From Apoda limacodes (lineage: Eukaryota > Arthropoda > Insecta > Lepidoptera > Limacodidae), in contig OX291562.1 in assembly GCA_946406115.1 (NCBI GenBank), positions 11,252,001-11,316,000 of the forward strand: DNA of 64,000 nucleotides, given 5' to 3'. Below the pieces are notes generated by a model, which did not search any database, was not told the DNA's origin, and worked only from the letters and a program-made list of their open reading frames with translations. Shown here in pieces: positions 34,190 to 43,364 of this stretch; position 1 is the stretch's first letter, and the number at the start of each line of letters is the position of its first letter. Position numbers and translations under genes: made by a program.

Positions 34190-35330
34190 TAATTTTTTTG
34201 CTTTGCCATTGTACTTTTTTGCAGACGCCAAGCAGTAGTAACAGCTAAATCTTACTATATAAAAATAGGACCCACCACCATTTTTGGTCTTCATTGGACA
34301 GCTTGATCAACGCCCCCGATACCTTTATGGCAGTTTTAAAAAACAAATGGGATATCGACATCTACTTTCTTCTTCTCAACATCGTCCCACCATTTTACTT
34401 CTCCTAGAGGGTGAACACTAACAAAATCAGTACCCATTGTGCACACACGCCATTGTCGAGCCACCGTACAAATAAAATCTGTTAAGCTGCATCAAAGTGG
34501 TAGTCAAGATCTGCTCGGGTCTTCATTTTCATGTCTTTGATGTAAGTAGACATTTTATTTGTTCTATTTTCACAGACATTACCCGATGCTCGATAGCCAG
34601 TCTCACTAAGTTCTCGTAGCAATCTATAACTGGTGAAAAAGATGTCAAAATAAACAATATGCTCATTAGGAACAGCCCTGTAATTTGTCCAGTCCATCTA
34701 TTATTGGACATTCATTTTTAAAACTATGTAGGTATACGTTACAGTCTTCATCTAGAGACCAGTATAAACGCTCTCTAGGAAGAGTATGATATTCTATTAG
34801 AATTCCAAAGAAATTCTTTAGTTACTCGACAATTACACGAAAGTCATATTTGTTTTTGTTAACTGCTTACAATTTAGTGTTGAAATTCATATGCATGACC
34901 TCTGCATTAAACTGTTTTTTAAATATTTCAAGTAGACCTCGATCTTTGAGTTCAGACATCAAGTTTTCTATACGTCACTGAACATTAACTTCAGTGGATG
35001 CTATATCAGTATAAGAACTTTCGCGCTTGCGCCACCAAGGTTGAATTTCGGATCGTTTTCTAGCCTGTTTTTGTAGAAGTTTTTCATCACTGCTATCTCA
35101 TTCATCATCGTTTCTAAGATAAAATACTTCTACTGTTTCTAGATTATCACTAGAAAGTGTATTTACTTGTGTTTTACCCTCGTCGCCTTCTTCTGATTTT
35201 ATCAGAAGACTCGAGTCTGGGATAGCCACTATATCAAAATGTTAGACTTATCTTCTTGGATCATAATGTTTCCTAATGCCTCTTCAAGCCCTTAGCTATA
35301 CTGTATGACGTTAAATGATCTTTGAGGCAT
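34190..35330 (-). pseudogene. Broken piggyBac-family transposase (copy 1)
   Basis: Minus strand. An ATG at 35328-35330 opens MPQRSFNVIQYS. Frameshifted pieces then follow in family order: an acidic N-terminus, QPWWRKRESSYTDIA, FKKQFNAEV, LPRERLYWSLDEDCNVYL, then NEHIVYFDIFFTSYRLLREL with GYRASGNVCENRTNK (open frame 34482-34697). Next are ARQWRVCTMGTD, KGIGGVDQA, PKMVVGPIF and DLAVTTAWRLQK. These match the DDE_Tnp_1_7 layout. The centre carrying the first catalytic Asp (D268 in the Trichoplusia ni enzyme) is deleted. The Asp in YFDIFFTS (D346 equivalent) and in GGVD (D447) remain, while the D450 position is Val. Many stops make it inactive. Confidence 0.8.
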
Positions 35331-35339
35331 TTTTGTGCT

Positions 35340-37140
35340 AAAATACAACTTAAAAAGAAATATGTTATATGAATTCAATTATAATATCGATCTGCCCGTT
35401 GTCCCTATACATGGACACTTGATAACATTCCCCATCGACCAAAACACAAAAGTCATCAGATATTATCGATTTATGTTTTAGCTTAAACTAGGTACAACCC
35501 AATCAATGATACAAATAATCAATGAGTAACAATTTAATTTAACATAGCAACATAAAATAAATTTCGCTTTCGCTTGATAAGCTGTATTAAAACAACAGTA
35601 GGTAAATACGATTCGTAATCTTAATTACTTTTCTTTATTGTAATTCAAATCACATAAATTGCCGTATTACTGTACACTATTTGGCATGACAAATGCTTAT
35701 GTGACAGAATGATATCTGAAATAAGTATAAAATTGTAGGTAAGTAAAACAACTGCGGATCCTAATGGGTTAACTAATTCTAATTTTTAGTAGTAGTCCAC
35801 CGGTATCAGCCAAAAAATCGCTAATGAAATATGAGACAAATTGCAGATTTTTAGACGTCGAACATCAATTTTTTTCTTGCTTATCGAGAGCAAGGGGAAG
35901 GGTTTGTGATACATACATATAAAGAGTGTAACGGAAAAGCCCCAAATCCCTAAAGGGGGCAAGAGTGCACCTACTCAGCAATCACTATTCAAAGTTTCAC
36001 ACTGAAAATCGGCATTTCAGTTTTTCATACTAATTTCATAACATATTTTTTCGTTCTGACTTGACTACAAGGTTTAATGAACTTTAGAATATGCCACATT
36101 TGTGAGAATCTAGTACTTTTAAATTCGTAAGCGAAGCCCAAATAGGAATCCCATTAGTTTCCCACTAAAAATTTAGGCCACATCACTGATTTTCAGGATT
36201 CTACAGTGATTCACGGAGTCGTCAGTGCTACAATAGGTAATACTTAGAATAATAAACCTCTGGTCTATGGAGCTAAGGACCATTGTGCTACCACAATCCA
36301 CACAATATATAAACTTCGTGATCCTTACAGATGTGATTTTACTCTGTGGTATATTTTGCTGGCTACACTGGGCAATACTATTAAATATTATTAATGTCTA
36401 GTTTTTCCCGCTAGAGGGCGCGTAGACAAAAAATCTTGCGTTTTATTTATTACATATTCCTTATTCAGATATTTTATTCCGTGAAGCAATGAAGTAGGTA
36501 ACTAAATTATTCCTAATTTACATAAAATGTTTTTTTTTGGTTAGGGTTCAGATGATCGACCATATAAGACCATGCAATCTTTTGTGGTATTTTTGTATAA
36601 TCTTTGTTTATGTTAGATTACGTCCATAAGCCCGTGGCTTTTAAAGACATTCTGTGGTTGTTTGGATCATAAAGTCGTTTGTTATTTTTTTCAGTTTCGT
36701 CACCTTAACCACTACCGTAATGCGGCATGCAAGTTTTTGTTACCAATGCGAAAACAAAATCTTGTTTTTTGTTTCGCACAAAACACTAATATGAGAAACA
36801 TGATGAGAGCAAAACACAGCTTGTAAAAAAAACAAAACAAATTGCACACCATAATAATCAAGAGGTTGTTTAACTTTTTTTCATTTTGCAAATCAGTTTT
36901 CTTGCTATTCGAAGTTTCATATTTTGATCAAGAAAAATAATGTGCTGAAGTGGAAAAACTGAATACCTAACTAAATCTATCGATTTAATGAATCATGCAT
37001 GCAACTCCATTTAATAAAATCAGAATGAATTGTTAGTTTTCTTGTTATATTTTAAGATTTTAAAAACAATTGTAATAAATACTATTTGTCGTAAAAGCTA
37101 TTTTTATGGATACTTTGATTAGGTTCTTTTATTTTCCACA
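35340..37140. other. AT-rich non-coding DNA
   Basis: Nothing is supportable beyond the TTAA at 35769-35772 noted above. 35930-36430 is more GC-balanced but has no frame or recognised repeat. Confidence 0.5.
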
Positions 37141-37141
37141 G

Positions 37142-37371
37142 GAATCAAGTATTGTAATTGTTCCGCTCGGGGCACTTACCACTTACACCACATAAGTGGT
37201 ATGTGGCCCGACGACATAGAGATTATATTACCGTTGTACGTAATGACCACTTATAACTCGTAAATTAGCGGTTACTGAAGTAACGGGATGTTGGTCCACA
37301 CCACTGGATTTTCGATGAAGGAAGTTACCGTGAAGGAACCTGCATAGAGTCAGAAAGACGTAGGTAAGTAA
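37142..37371 (+). other. Exon-like segment on the plus strand, unproven
   Basis: A strong acceptor (TTCTTTTATTTTCCACAG) ends at 37141 and a strong donor (CGTAG|GTAAGT) begins at 37372. Only one frame is open from the acceptor, for about 39 codons (IKYCNCSARGTYHLHHISGM and so on), and it stops before the donor. It could be an exon of a non-coding transcript, a terminal coding exon with a spliced 3' UTR, or chance. No partner exon was found. Confidence 0.2.
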
Positions 37372-37975
37372 AGCCCTCAACCCGCACCCGTACATACGGA
37401 ACTGTCACCGTATTTGAGAACCTCGTCCCGTATTGCTTTTTTGTCCCCTTTTTCGTCAAAATACGCGTATGCAGCAAAACGAATGTCGCTTACCTATCGT
37501 CAATGTAATAAAAAATTTACAAAATATAGTTTTTTCAAAACTTATTGCTAATCTCGAGAGATTTCACCTTAAATGTCCCGTATCAGTTCCGAATAATTAT
37601 GACAACCCTACTTATGGCCCAAGTCGCAGTCGTTCAAGGTAGGGTAATAGTTGGTTAGGAATACGGCACCCTAAAATACAAAAAAATAAACAGTAAAAAT
37701 TACAAATGTGATCGCAATACAACTACCGTAAGTACAACGTCAGAAGTTGACAGTGACTGTCACATCTATGACCTATTTATGAAAGCAGAAAGAGAGCAGG
37801 GTAGTTGACCAGATAGTCAGATCTCCACGAAATTATTTATAAAAAATCGAATAAAACCTTATAAAGGGTGTCTCAATATGAGTGCACTATTTAAATTTTG
37901 TGTCACTTATGTTTGGTGCAAGTGGCAATTCTAAAATTTCACAGCAATCATCTATAATTGTTCCGATTATTAAAA

Positions 37976-38215
37976 ATGGAGCGCTACACAAAAGAATGCG
38001 TTATCATTGTGAAAACTCATTACAAAAATGGGGAAAGTTACACTGAGACCGCTCACAAACTTCGCGGAATTTTCAGTCGAAAAAGTGTCCCTAAAGTGGT
38101 AACAATTTGAAGAGTGGCCAAAAATTTGAAGGTACTGGGTCAATTATGGACAGTAAGTCTCGTTCGGGTCGAAGTACCAGTCGGTCTATTAAATCATAAC
38201 TGCTGTAAACGATAT
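37976..38215 (+). pseudogene. Transposon-type HTH N-terminus (DUF4817-like)
   Basis: An ATG at 37976 opens MERYTKECVIIVKTHYKNGE, then SYTETAHKLRGIFSRKSVPK. After an in-frame stop (TGA near 38111) it continues RVAKNLKVLGQL, then in another frame MDSKSRSGRSTSRS. This matches the layout of the short helix-turn-helix domain found at the N-terminus of many insect transposon proteins (YTxEExxxxVxTYxxxGES). The stop and frameshift make it a relic. Family J sequence follows directly on the other strand. Confidence 0.6.
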
Positions 38216-38232
38216 ACCCGTTGAAAATCCGA

Positions 38233-38525
38233 AAAACTCTTGAAGAACCCCATATTGTAGTCCTTTGAGAAAACTTCGACAGGGAGCACATTCCAAGACC
38301 TAAGCGTTCGTGGCAGGAAGGAACCGCACTGTACGTGACCATTTAGTAGTTTTTAGTAGTTAGTAAGTAGACCTAGTACTAAGGCTAAGGTGTGAGGATG
38401 AATTCCCAGCCGATGGCGAGCGGTGCGATAGTAGAAAGTAGCCGTAAGCATAATTTCAAACAATTCCTCAGTACGCATTCTATTATACATCGGTAGAACA
38501 CACACAAAGAGGGCAAACTCTATTA
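38233..38525 (-). mobile_element. Family J LINE, RT C-terminal fragment
   Basis: Minus strand, in shifted frames: the CRMYNRMRTEELF-like part, then HRSPSAGNSSSHLS, then the block for RNFLPRTLRSWNVLPVEVF. About 55 bp of unrelated sequence (38343-38397) interrupts it. 3' UTR and tail are absent. Confidence 0.65.
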
Positions 38526-38656
38526 AGATAGTGAACTTTTATAATTATAAACCTATTAAAAAATAAAGCAAGTACCCATTTGACCGCTATAATTAACTAA
38601 AAGACAAAGTCTACAAAACTAGTACTTTGTATACTGATAAAATATACCTAATCAAC

Positions 38657-38713
38657 CTTGCAATTGTATGGAAATAGCCTAGATTTACTAGATAATTTCC
38701 ATACAATTGCAAG
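38657..38713. repeat. Hairpin with 19-bp perfect stem
   Basis: CTTGCAATTGTATGGAAAT at 38657-38675 is matched exactly by its reverse complement at 38695-38713. The 19-nt loop can itself pair CTAG with CTAG. Length and pairing resemble a short pre-miRNA or a tiny foldback element. No flanking evidence favours one over the other. Confidence 0.6.
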
Positions 38714-38767
38714 CTGCATAGTTAAAACCTAGTAACAGGCAAAACAAAATCACCTCAAAAACAATGT

Positions 38768-38890
38768 TTTTAGGGTTCCGTAGACAAATAGCGAATATGA
38801 TAAACGTTATGCATGTCTGTATGTCACAGACGTCATGTATATTTTGCGAGTTTCGTTTGGTTACGTTAGTCGCAGTCAAGGGTTTAATCG
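38768..38890 (+). mobile_element. Fragment of a GGGTTCCGTAG repeat
   Basis: TTTTTAGGGTTCCGTAGACA, then GCATGTCTGTATGTCACAG, match the first part of family U or S. It is truncated after about 120 bp. Confidence 0.5.
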
Positions 38891-39014
38891 TGTAAACATT
38901 CGACCTTATTAGCACTGAACTCGAAAGTTAAATAAAAATTGTGCCCCGGTCTAAGTTTAAAACCGCTAAAAATCTAAAGTAAAATTATAACTGTTTTAAA
39001 AGAAAGCCGGTTTT

Positions 39015-39235
39015 TTCGTATAATATTCATAGGCTACTTGATAACGTCAAATGTGAGTAATTTTTTTTGTGTCTATAATTGAGGAGTTGCCATTGAAATA
39101 CTACACCGATAATCAAATTTAGGGTGGGTGAAACCGCGCGTAAATTTGGCATGGAGGTATTAGACCTATTGAATTTTAAATCCTACACCGATAACCGAAT
39201 TTAGGGCGGATGAAACCGTGGGCAAAAGCTAGTAA
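39015..39235 (-). mobile_element. RTE/SINE-like repeats (family R), two partial copies
   Basis: ACACCGATAATCAAATTTAG with GGGTGGGTGAAACCG at about 39105, and ACACCGATAACCGAATTTAG with GGGCGGATGAAACCG at about 39185, mark two successive inverted tails. The second ends GGGCAAAAGCTAGTAATG. Confidence 0.6.
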
Positions 39236-39548
39236 TGTATATACGCAAAAAATCTTTTGAATAAATTTTAAATTAATAGAATTAATAAGTAAAGCTATTA
39301 CAAAGTTAATGAAAACCTTTATTATATTAAAAATGCTTGGAAGAATCAAAAATTAATTGAGAGACATCTAAATCGAAAATATCCTATTTTACGAAGGTGT
39401 GACATACAAATGAATAGACGCACGGATATCACTTGACTATAAGGATTCTGTTATTTAGCCAGTAGGTACCTTTAAAAATATCAAATACATATATGAACAA
39501 AAATATGGGTTGTATGTTATAGTCTAAAATCAAATAATGTTAACAAAC

Positions 39549-39775
39549 CTCGAAGTAAAAAACCAGTACAATATGGCGGTGAAGATGGCAAGTTCAGCGG
39601 CGCCGCTGGCAACCCTGACATGCTCCACCACCGTCCACACGTTTATCATGGTATCCATCTCGAGCCACTTGTCACCGACAGCTGTCTCATTGCCAGCTGT
39701 CCAACTCCACGTCAAATTCACAATGGAATTTATTTTGAAAAAGAAAAAATCACAACCGGGCAGTTCCAAAAAAGT
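39549..39775 (-). CDS. Exon A of an unidentified membrane-protein gene
   Basis: A 227-nt exon on the minus strand: acceptor TAATTGTTGTTCAG, donor CGAG|GTTTGT. It starts in phase 0 and runs 75 codons plus two bases, which join C of exon B to give Ser. The frame reads TFLELPGC, then FKINSIVNLTWSWTAGNETA, VGDKWLEMDTMINVWTVVEH, then VRVASGAAELAIFTAILYWF, then FTS. NLT and NET are N-glycosylation sequons. AAELAIFTAILYWFF is a good single membrane span, so a lumenal or extracellular N-terminal side is inferred. The T-rich start (FFFF) makes the exact acceptor uncertain. No homologue is recognised. Upstream coding exons were not identified. Confidence 0.55.
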
Positions 39776-39789
39776 CTGAACAACAATTA

Positions 39790-40780
39790 TTGACTACAAC
39801 GCTAAGTTCGAAAAAATTCGAAATTCAAATCAACATTTTTTTCAGTCTGAAGCAGCAAATAATTTAAATTTCTAATTCGGCGATCGATTTCCAGTTAGCT
39901 TAATTTTTTTTTTTAATTTTCAATTAAAATCACAAAGTAGAATTTCACTTCTAACTAATTAAATAGAAGGTTAACTAACAAAACAAATTACGAATTTATC
40001 CCGTACTCGCTACCAATTTCAGTTATGATAAAATAATATGTAAGAAACTGAAGCGATACGTGCGACGCGTACGACGCGAGAGATGCAACTGAAGCATTTA
40101 GACTAGTCAACCTGAAAGGTAATCACAGTATTTTTGACCCCAGTATCCACACTCTGGTGCGTGATGATAAGTCAGCACGCGGTATCACATTGTTTATACA
40201 CGCAGTAATGCAAACAAAAACGACCTAATTGAGGAGTGATAAACTAATAAACAGTGTTCTTAATTGACTGTAGTTCACACAGCTGTGTATGATATGATTT
40301 CGTATTATAGATGGAAAATTTGCGATTAAAATTTATACGATGCCATTATATAGACAAAGAGTTGGAGATTATTTTGCGCAGCCACTTATAAATTCTATTT
40401 ATTATCATTTTTTTGCTATATTTGATGCGAATGTCGTTTTTTTTCTTTATTGAAAAAAAAGTCAATGGTTCTGTATTAAATATAAATTGACTTAAAGTTT
40501 TTTTAATAAAAATTATATAAAAAATTTACAAACCAGATTATGTTTTTTGGTATATTACTAAAAATATCCATCAGGTTTAGACTACGAAATCATCATGATA
40601 CAAAAGCACACTACGGTACAAAGCTTGCAAACTTTGAAGGTAAGTTCAGGCTGCTTTTTCCCACACAAACGTATACCTACCCCTGTTTCTCCACTAGAAT
40701 TTGGCATTAGACCTACATTTTTTTATATATGATAGATATACACAGTCAATATGCCAGTATGTTTTGGTTCTTGGTGTTAT
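39790..40780. other. AT-rich non-coding DNA, putative intron
   Basis: No gene or repeat is recognised. GAGTGATAAACTAATAAACAG and other AT-rich strings only. Confidence 0.5.
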
Positions 40781-40784
40781 TTAT

Positions 40785-41538
40785 TGAAGAATCGCATACG
40801 GTAGTCCTTAGAGAAAACCTTGACAGGGAGCTCATTCCATAACTTAAGCGGTTGCGGGAGGAAGTTTCTCTGAAACCGCACTGTATGCGACCATTTTGGT
40901 TCTAAAGTGTGAGAGTGAATTCCTTGCCGATGGCGAGCGGTGCAATGGTAGAAAGTAGCCGCATCATTTCGAACAATTCCTCAGAACACATCCCATTGTA
41001 CAAGTGGTAGAACACACACAAGTGAGGCAATGTCTCTCCTCAGACTTAAGGGCTCGATACAGCAAGTGAGTTTGAGATCGTCGACAATTCTTTTAGCCCG
41101 TCGTTGAACCGAGTCAAAAAGGCCAATACACCCGCCCAGAGATGGCAGCAGTACCATATATGGGGCTGAACTTGCGATTTGTGAAGCAAAACCCTTGCCC
41201 CGACGTGAAGTACTGTTTCGCTCGGTTGAGTAAACCAAGTATTTGGACGCCAGCTTCACCTTGTCTTGCAAATGTTCTTGGAACTGAACATCGCTGGAGA
41301 TGTCAACACCAAGAATCTTGGAGATAGATGGAACCAGAGTGAATGGGATTTTCTTAGCGGTGAACGCGCAGACTTGGGTTGAATTGGAACAAGTTTTCCT
41401 GTCTCTTGTCACAGACACCAGACAGAGTGGTCTTGATTTAAGAACAAATTTGGTGTTTCTTTGAAGGATAAGAAATAAGGAATTCCAACCAAAAACTAAG
41501 TTACCGACATACACACCACATATTAAAGTTACGCACAT
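40785..41538 (-). mobile_element. Family J LINE, longest RT remnant
   Basis: Minus strand. A 185-codon frame (40981-41538) holds STQVCAFTAKKIPFTLVP, then ILGVDISSDVQFQEHLQ, KVKLASK, FDSVQRRAKRIVDDLKLTC, then EPLSLRRDIASLVCVLPL. These are the thumb/connection region downstream of the catalytic YxDD box. Short frameshifts lie around codon 95. Coding resumes in other frames to the LWNELPVKVF equivalent near 40830. The YxDD motif itself is not present and the 3' UTR is lost. It cannot encode an active enzyme. Confidence 0.85.
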
Positions 41539-41599
41539 GGTGCGCCCCCTATGCTACATAAAAACAAATAAAATAATAATTGACATATTTGACTTTGTT

Positions 41600-41815
41600 T
41601 TTAGTAGCTTAATAACTTATTTTTATTACCTAATAAGTGTTTCGGTACATATTGTATACTCTTTAGGTAATTATCAAAGTATTGTATTATTACTTTAAAT
41701 AGAACTTCTTGCCAGCTCTTTTTGGCAGAAATTAACATTGTTACATTGTATTGACGATTCAAAAGTGTTCTTAGGAACCTATTTGAATAAATATTGTTTG
41801 ATTTGATTTGACAGT
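41600..41815 (+). mobile_element. LINE 3' UTR with TTTGA-repeat tail
   Basis: ATTGTATTGACGATTCAAAAGTG and CCTATTTGAATAAATATTG lead into TTTGATTTGATTTGA at about 41798-41811, the microsatellite-like tail of a CR1/jockey-group LINE. The coding part is missing. The 113-codon minus-strand frame across it is a shadow. Confidence 0.6.
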
Positions 41816-41819
41816 TCAC

Positions 41820-42045
41820 AGAGTATCCAAGCCGAACTAGCGATAGGCTGGTTAAAAGTTTCCGTCGCAGAACCGATGGCCGTTGGGGCTTATGTTCTTG
41901 TAGAGACCACGGATCGATAAACACACCGTGGTTCGCCCCCAACCGGGTTATCGGATGACCTAAAGAGCCGGAAGTGGGTAAATGAGAAAGGCGGAGGACC
42001 TAATGTGGTGTAAAAGGCCTATGCCCAATAGTGGACCACACCTTA
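41820..42045 (+). mobile_element. RTE LINE RT C-terminal remnant
   Basis: The plus strand reads RRRTDGRWGL, then a decayed RPRTGxRSVGRPP equivalent, then KGLCPIVDHTL corresponding to EAYVQQWT near the end. Frameshifts and stops lie throughout. Confidence 0.6.
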
Positions 42046-42306
42046 ACGTTCCAGTACAGTTTGATAAAATATCACGAATAAACAAGATATTTATTTTATT
42101 TATTATTAATAATACGCAACATATTGCTATTAAAAAAATATTTGATGATGATTTACATTGATAATGTATCCATAGATATGCATGTATGATATATTTTCTT
42201 CGTGAGGTTAGAGTCATAAACGAAGAAAGATTAAGGTAAGTGATCCTTATGGCAAGTATATAGTCCTCATGAGCCCAAAGGATCCTATTTATGTATATTT
42301 ATATTA

Positions 42307-42498
42307 TACTAGCTGACCGGGCAGACGTCGTCCTGCATGATACCGACTGCAGCGTCATCTGCCGGGCTGATTTGTGAATCTAAACCATCCAGGGCGCCAG
42401 CCAAACGCATACAAAAAAAAATCATTCAAATCGGTCCAATCGTTTAGGAGCAGTACAGTGACATACACGCGTACAGTAGAATTATATAAATAAAGACT
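42307..42498 (+). mobile_element. RTE/SINE-like repeat, ACTAGCTG-type
   Basis: Starts ACTAGCTGACCGGGCAGACG, contains CAAATCGGTCCAATCGTTTA and ends GTAGAATTATATAAATAAAG. Its structure is parallel to 8463-8700. Confidence 0.55.
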
Positions 42499-43070
42499 TA
42501 TCAGTTCGATTCCGAAGTCACGAAATAAAGTTTGAAGTCTGTTATCTTTGTGTATTGAGTCCTATTCTATGAGAATTTGGACGATTGATGTCACAAGAAG
42601 TTGTTTGTTAAGGAGATATGTTATTTATTTTTATTTTCATATATGAAACTTTCAACATAATGGTACAGTTTTTGTAGTTGTAGGAAGGGTACTTGAGCAG
42701 TTTTTCCAACTATGATACGAAAATTGTGTTAGCATTCATAGTGTGCTTCAAGTTAATGAAATTGCGAAGCACGCATGCAACAAAAAATGCGAACACACCG
42801 ACACACCTCATACAATATATGTGTATACCACAATTACACATATTAACAAATGTAAACAGCAACTCAATTCAATATTTACACAGTAAAAAATATAAACCCG
42901 TGGAATCCCGAACGTTTTATAATTGAAAATTGCAAACGCGTAAAATCAATCGGTCTGAAGCTAGCTTCATCAAAATCAAACGCAAATAACGTGAAATCGA
43001 TCGCTGATAACATCTCTAACAGTGAAACTTTCTCACATTCAAGAAAATTTTATAACTATTTCAGCCGCAT
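42499..43070. other. AT-rich non-coding DNA
   Basis: A 77-codon frame at 42693-42926 lacks motifs. Nothing else is seen. Confidence 0.5.
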
Positions 43071-43074
43071 TTAC

Positions 43075-43335
43075 CTTAATTTACTGACCGCACAATATAA
43101 CTTTGCACTTTCGTATTCTAAGAAACTATCGGCATAGTCAAAAATTAATTCGATTTGGAAATATTTTCGAAAATAGAACAGTAAAGCAGGTTTTTTTTCT
43201 TTATTTTTATGTAACACAATCAAAAATAGAACGCGAAAACGTCGGCGCAAGCGCACGGATATGGTGCGGCGCGGTACTGAGTTACTGAGCGAGGTAGGAA
43301 TAGCAAATAGCGTGTCGGTGTACGAATGCGCCACG
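43075..43335 (-). promoter_or_regulatory. Possible promoter and 5' non-coding exon
   Basis: A CpG-rich island in AT-rich DNA. On the minus strand CGCTCAGTAACTCAGTACCG (about 43274-43293) contains two TCAGTA matches to the arthropod initiator TCAGT. About 200 bp downstream TTAAG|GTAAAT could be a donor. The frame there (87 codons, 43071-43334) looks like chance. It would lie about 3.3 kb upstream of exon A on the same strand. This is consistent with, but does not show, a transcription start for that gene. Confidence 0.25.
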
Positions 43336-43364
43336 CACGCTTGGCTAATACCCCGCTATACCTA

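Larger units (their letters stand above)
30204..35772. mobile_element. Possible limits of a piggyBac-like element
   Basis: TTAACCCCTAAATAGAGG starts at 30204, and ATTAGGATCC-type sequence ends in GGGTTAA at 35766-35772 (minus strand TTAACCCATTAGG). Both have TTAA next to CCC, as piggyBac elements do. The broken transposase at 34190-35330 lies inside, N-terminus nearer the right end. However, clear terminal repeats beyond TTAACCC are lacking and 5.6 kb is long. Later insertions (a family J tail at 31740-31994, family R at 32003-32153, a foldback at 32267-32429) account for under 0.7 kb. The limits are therefore tentative. Confidence 0.25.

Noticed and set aside
39549..39775. Plus-strand 80-codon frame (39537-39779) as the real gene
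   Set aside because: It is antisense to exon A and lacks plus-strand splice sites. The minus strand has a membrane span, sequons and phase agreement with two other exons.
42508..42525. GTTCGATTCC resembling a tRNA B box
   Set aside because: No A box or cloverleaf pairing at the right distance.
43071..43334. 87-codon minus-strand frame as a protein
   Set aside because: Runs through T-rich sequence, has no motif, and its phase does not fit exon A. A promoter or 5' non-coding exon is the better, still weak, reading.
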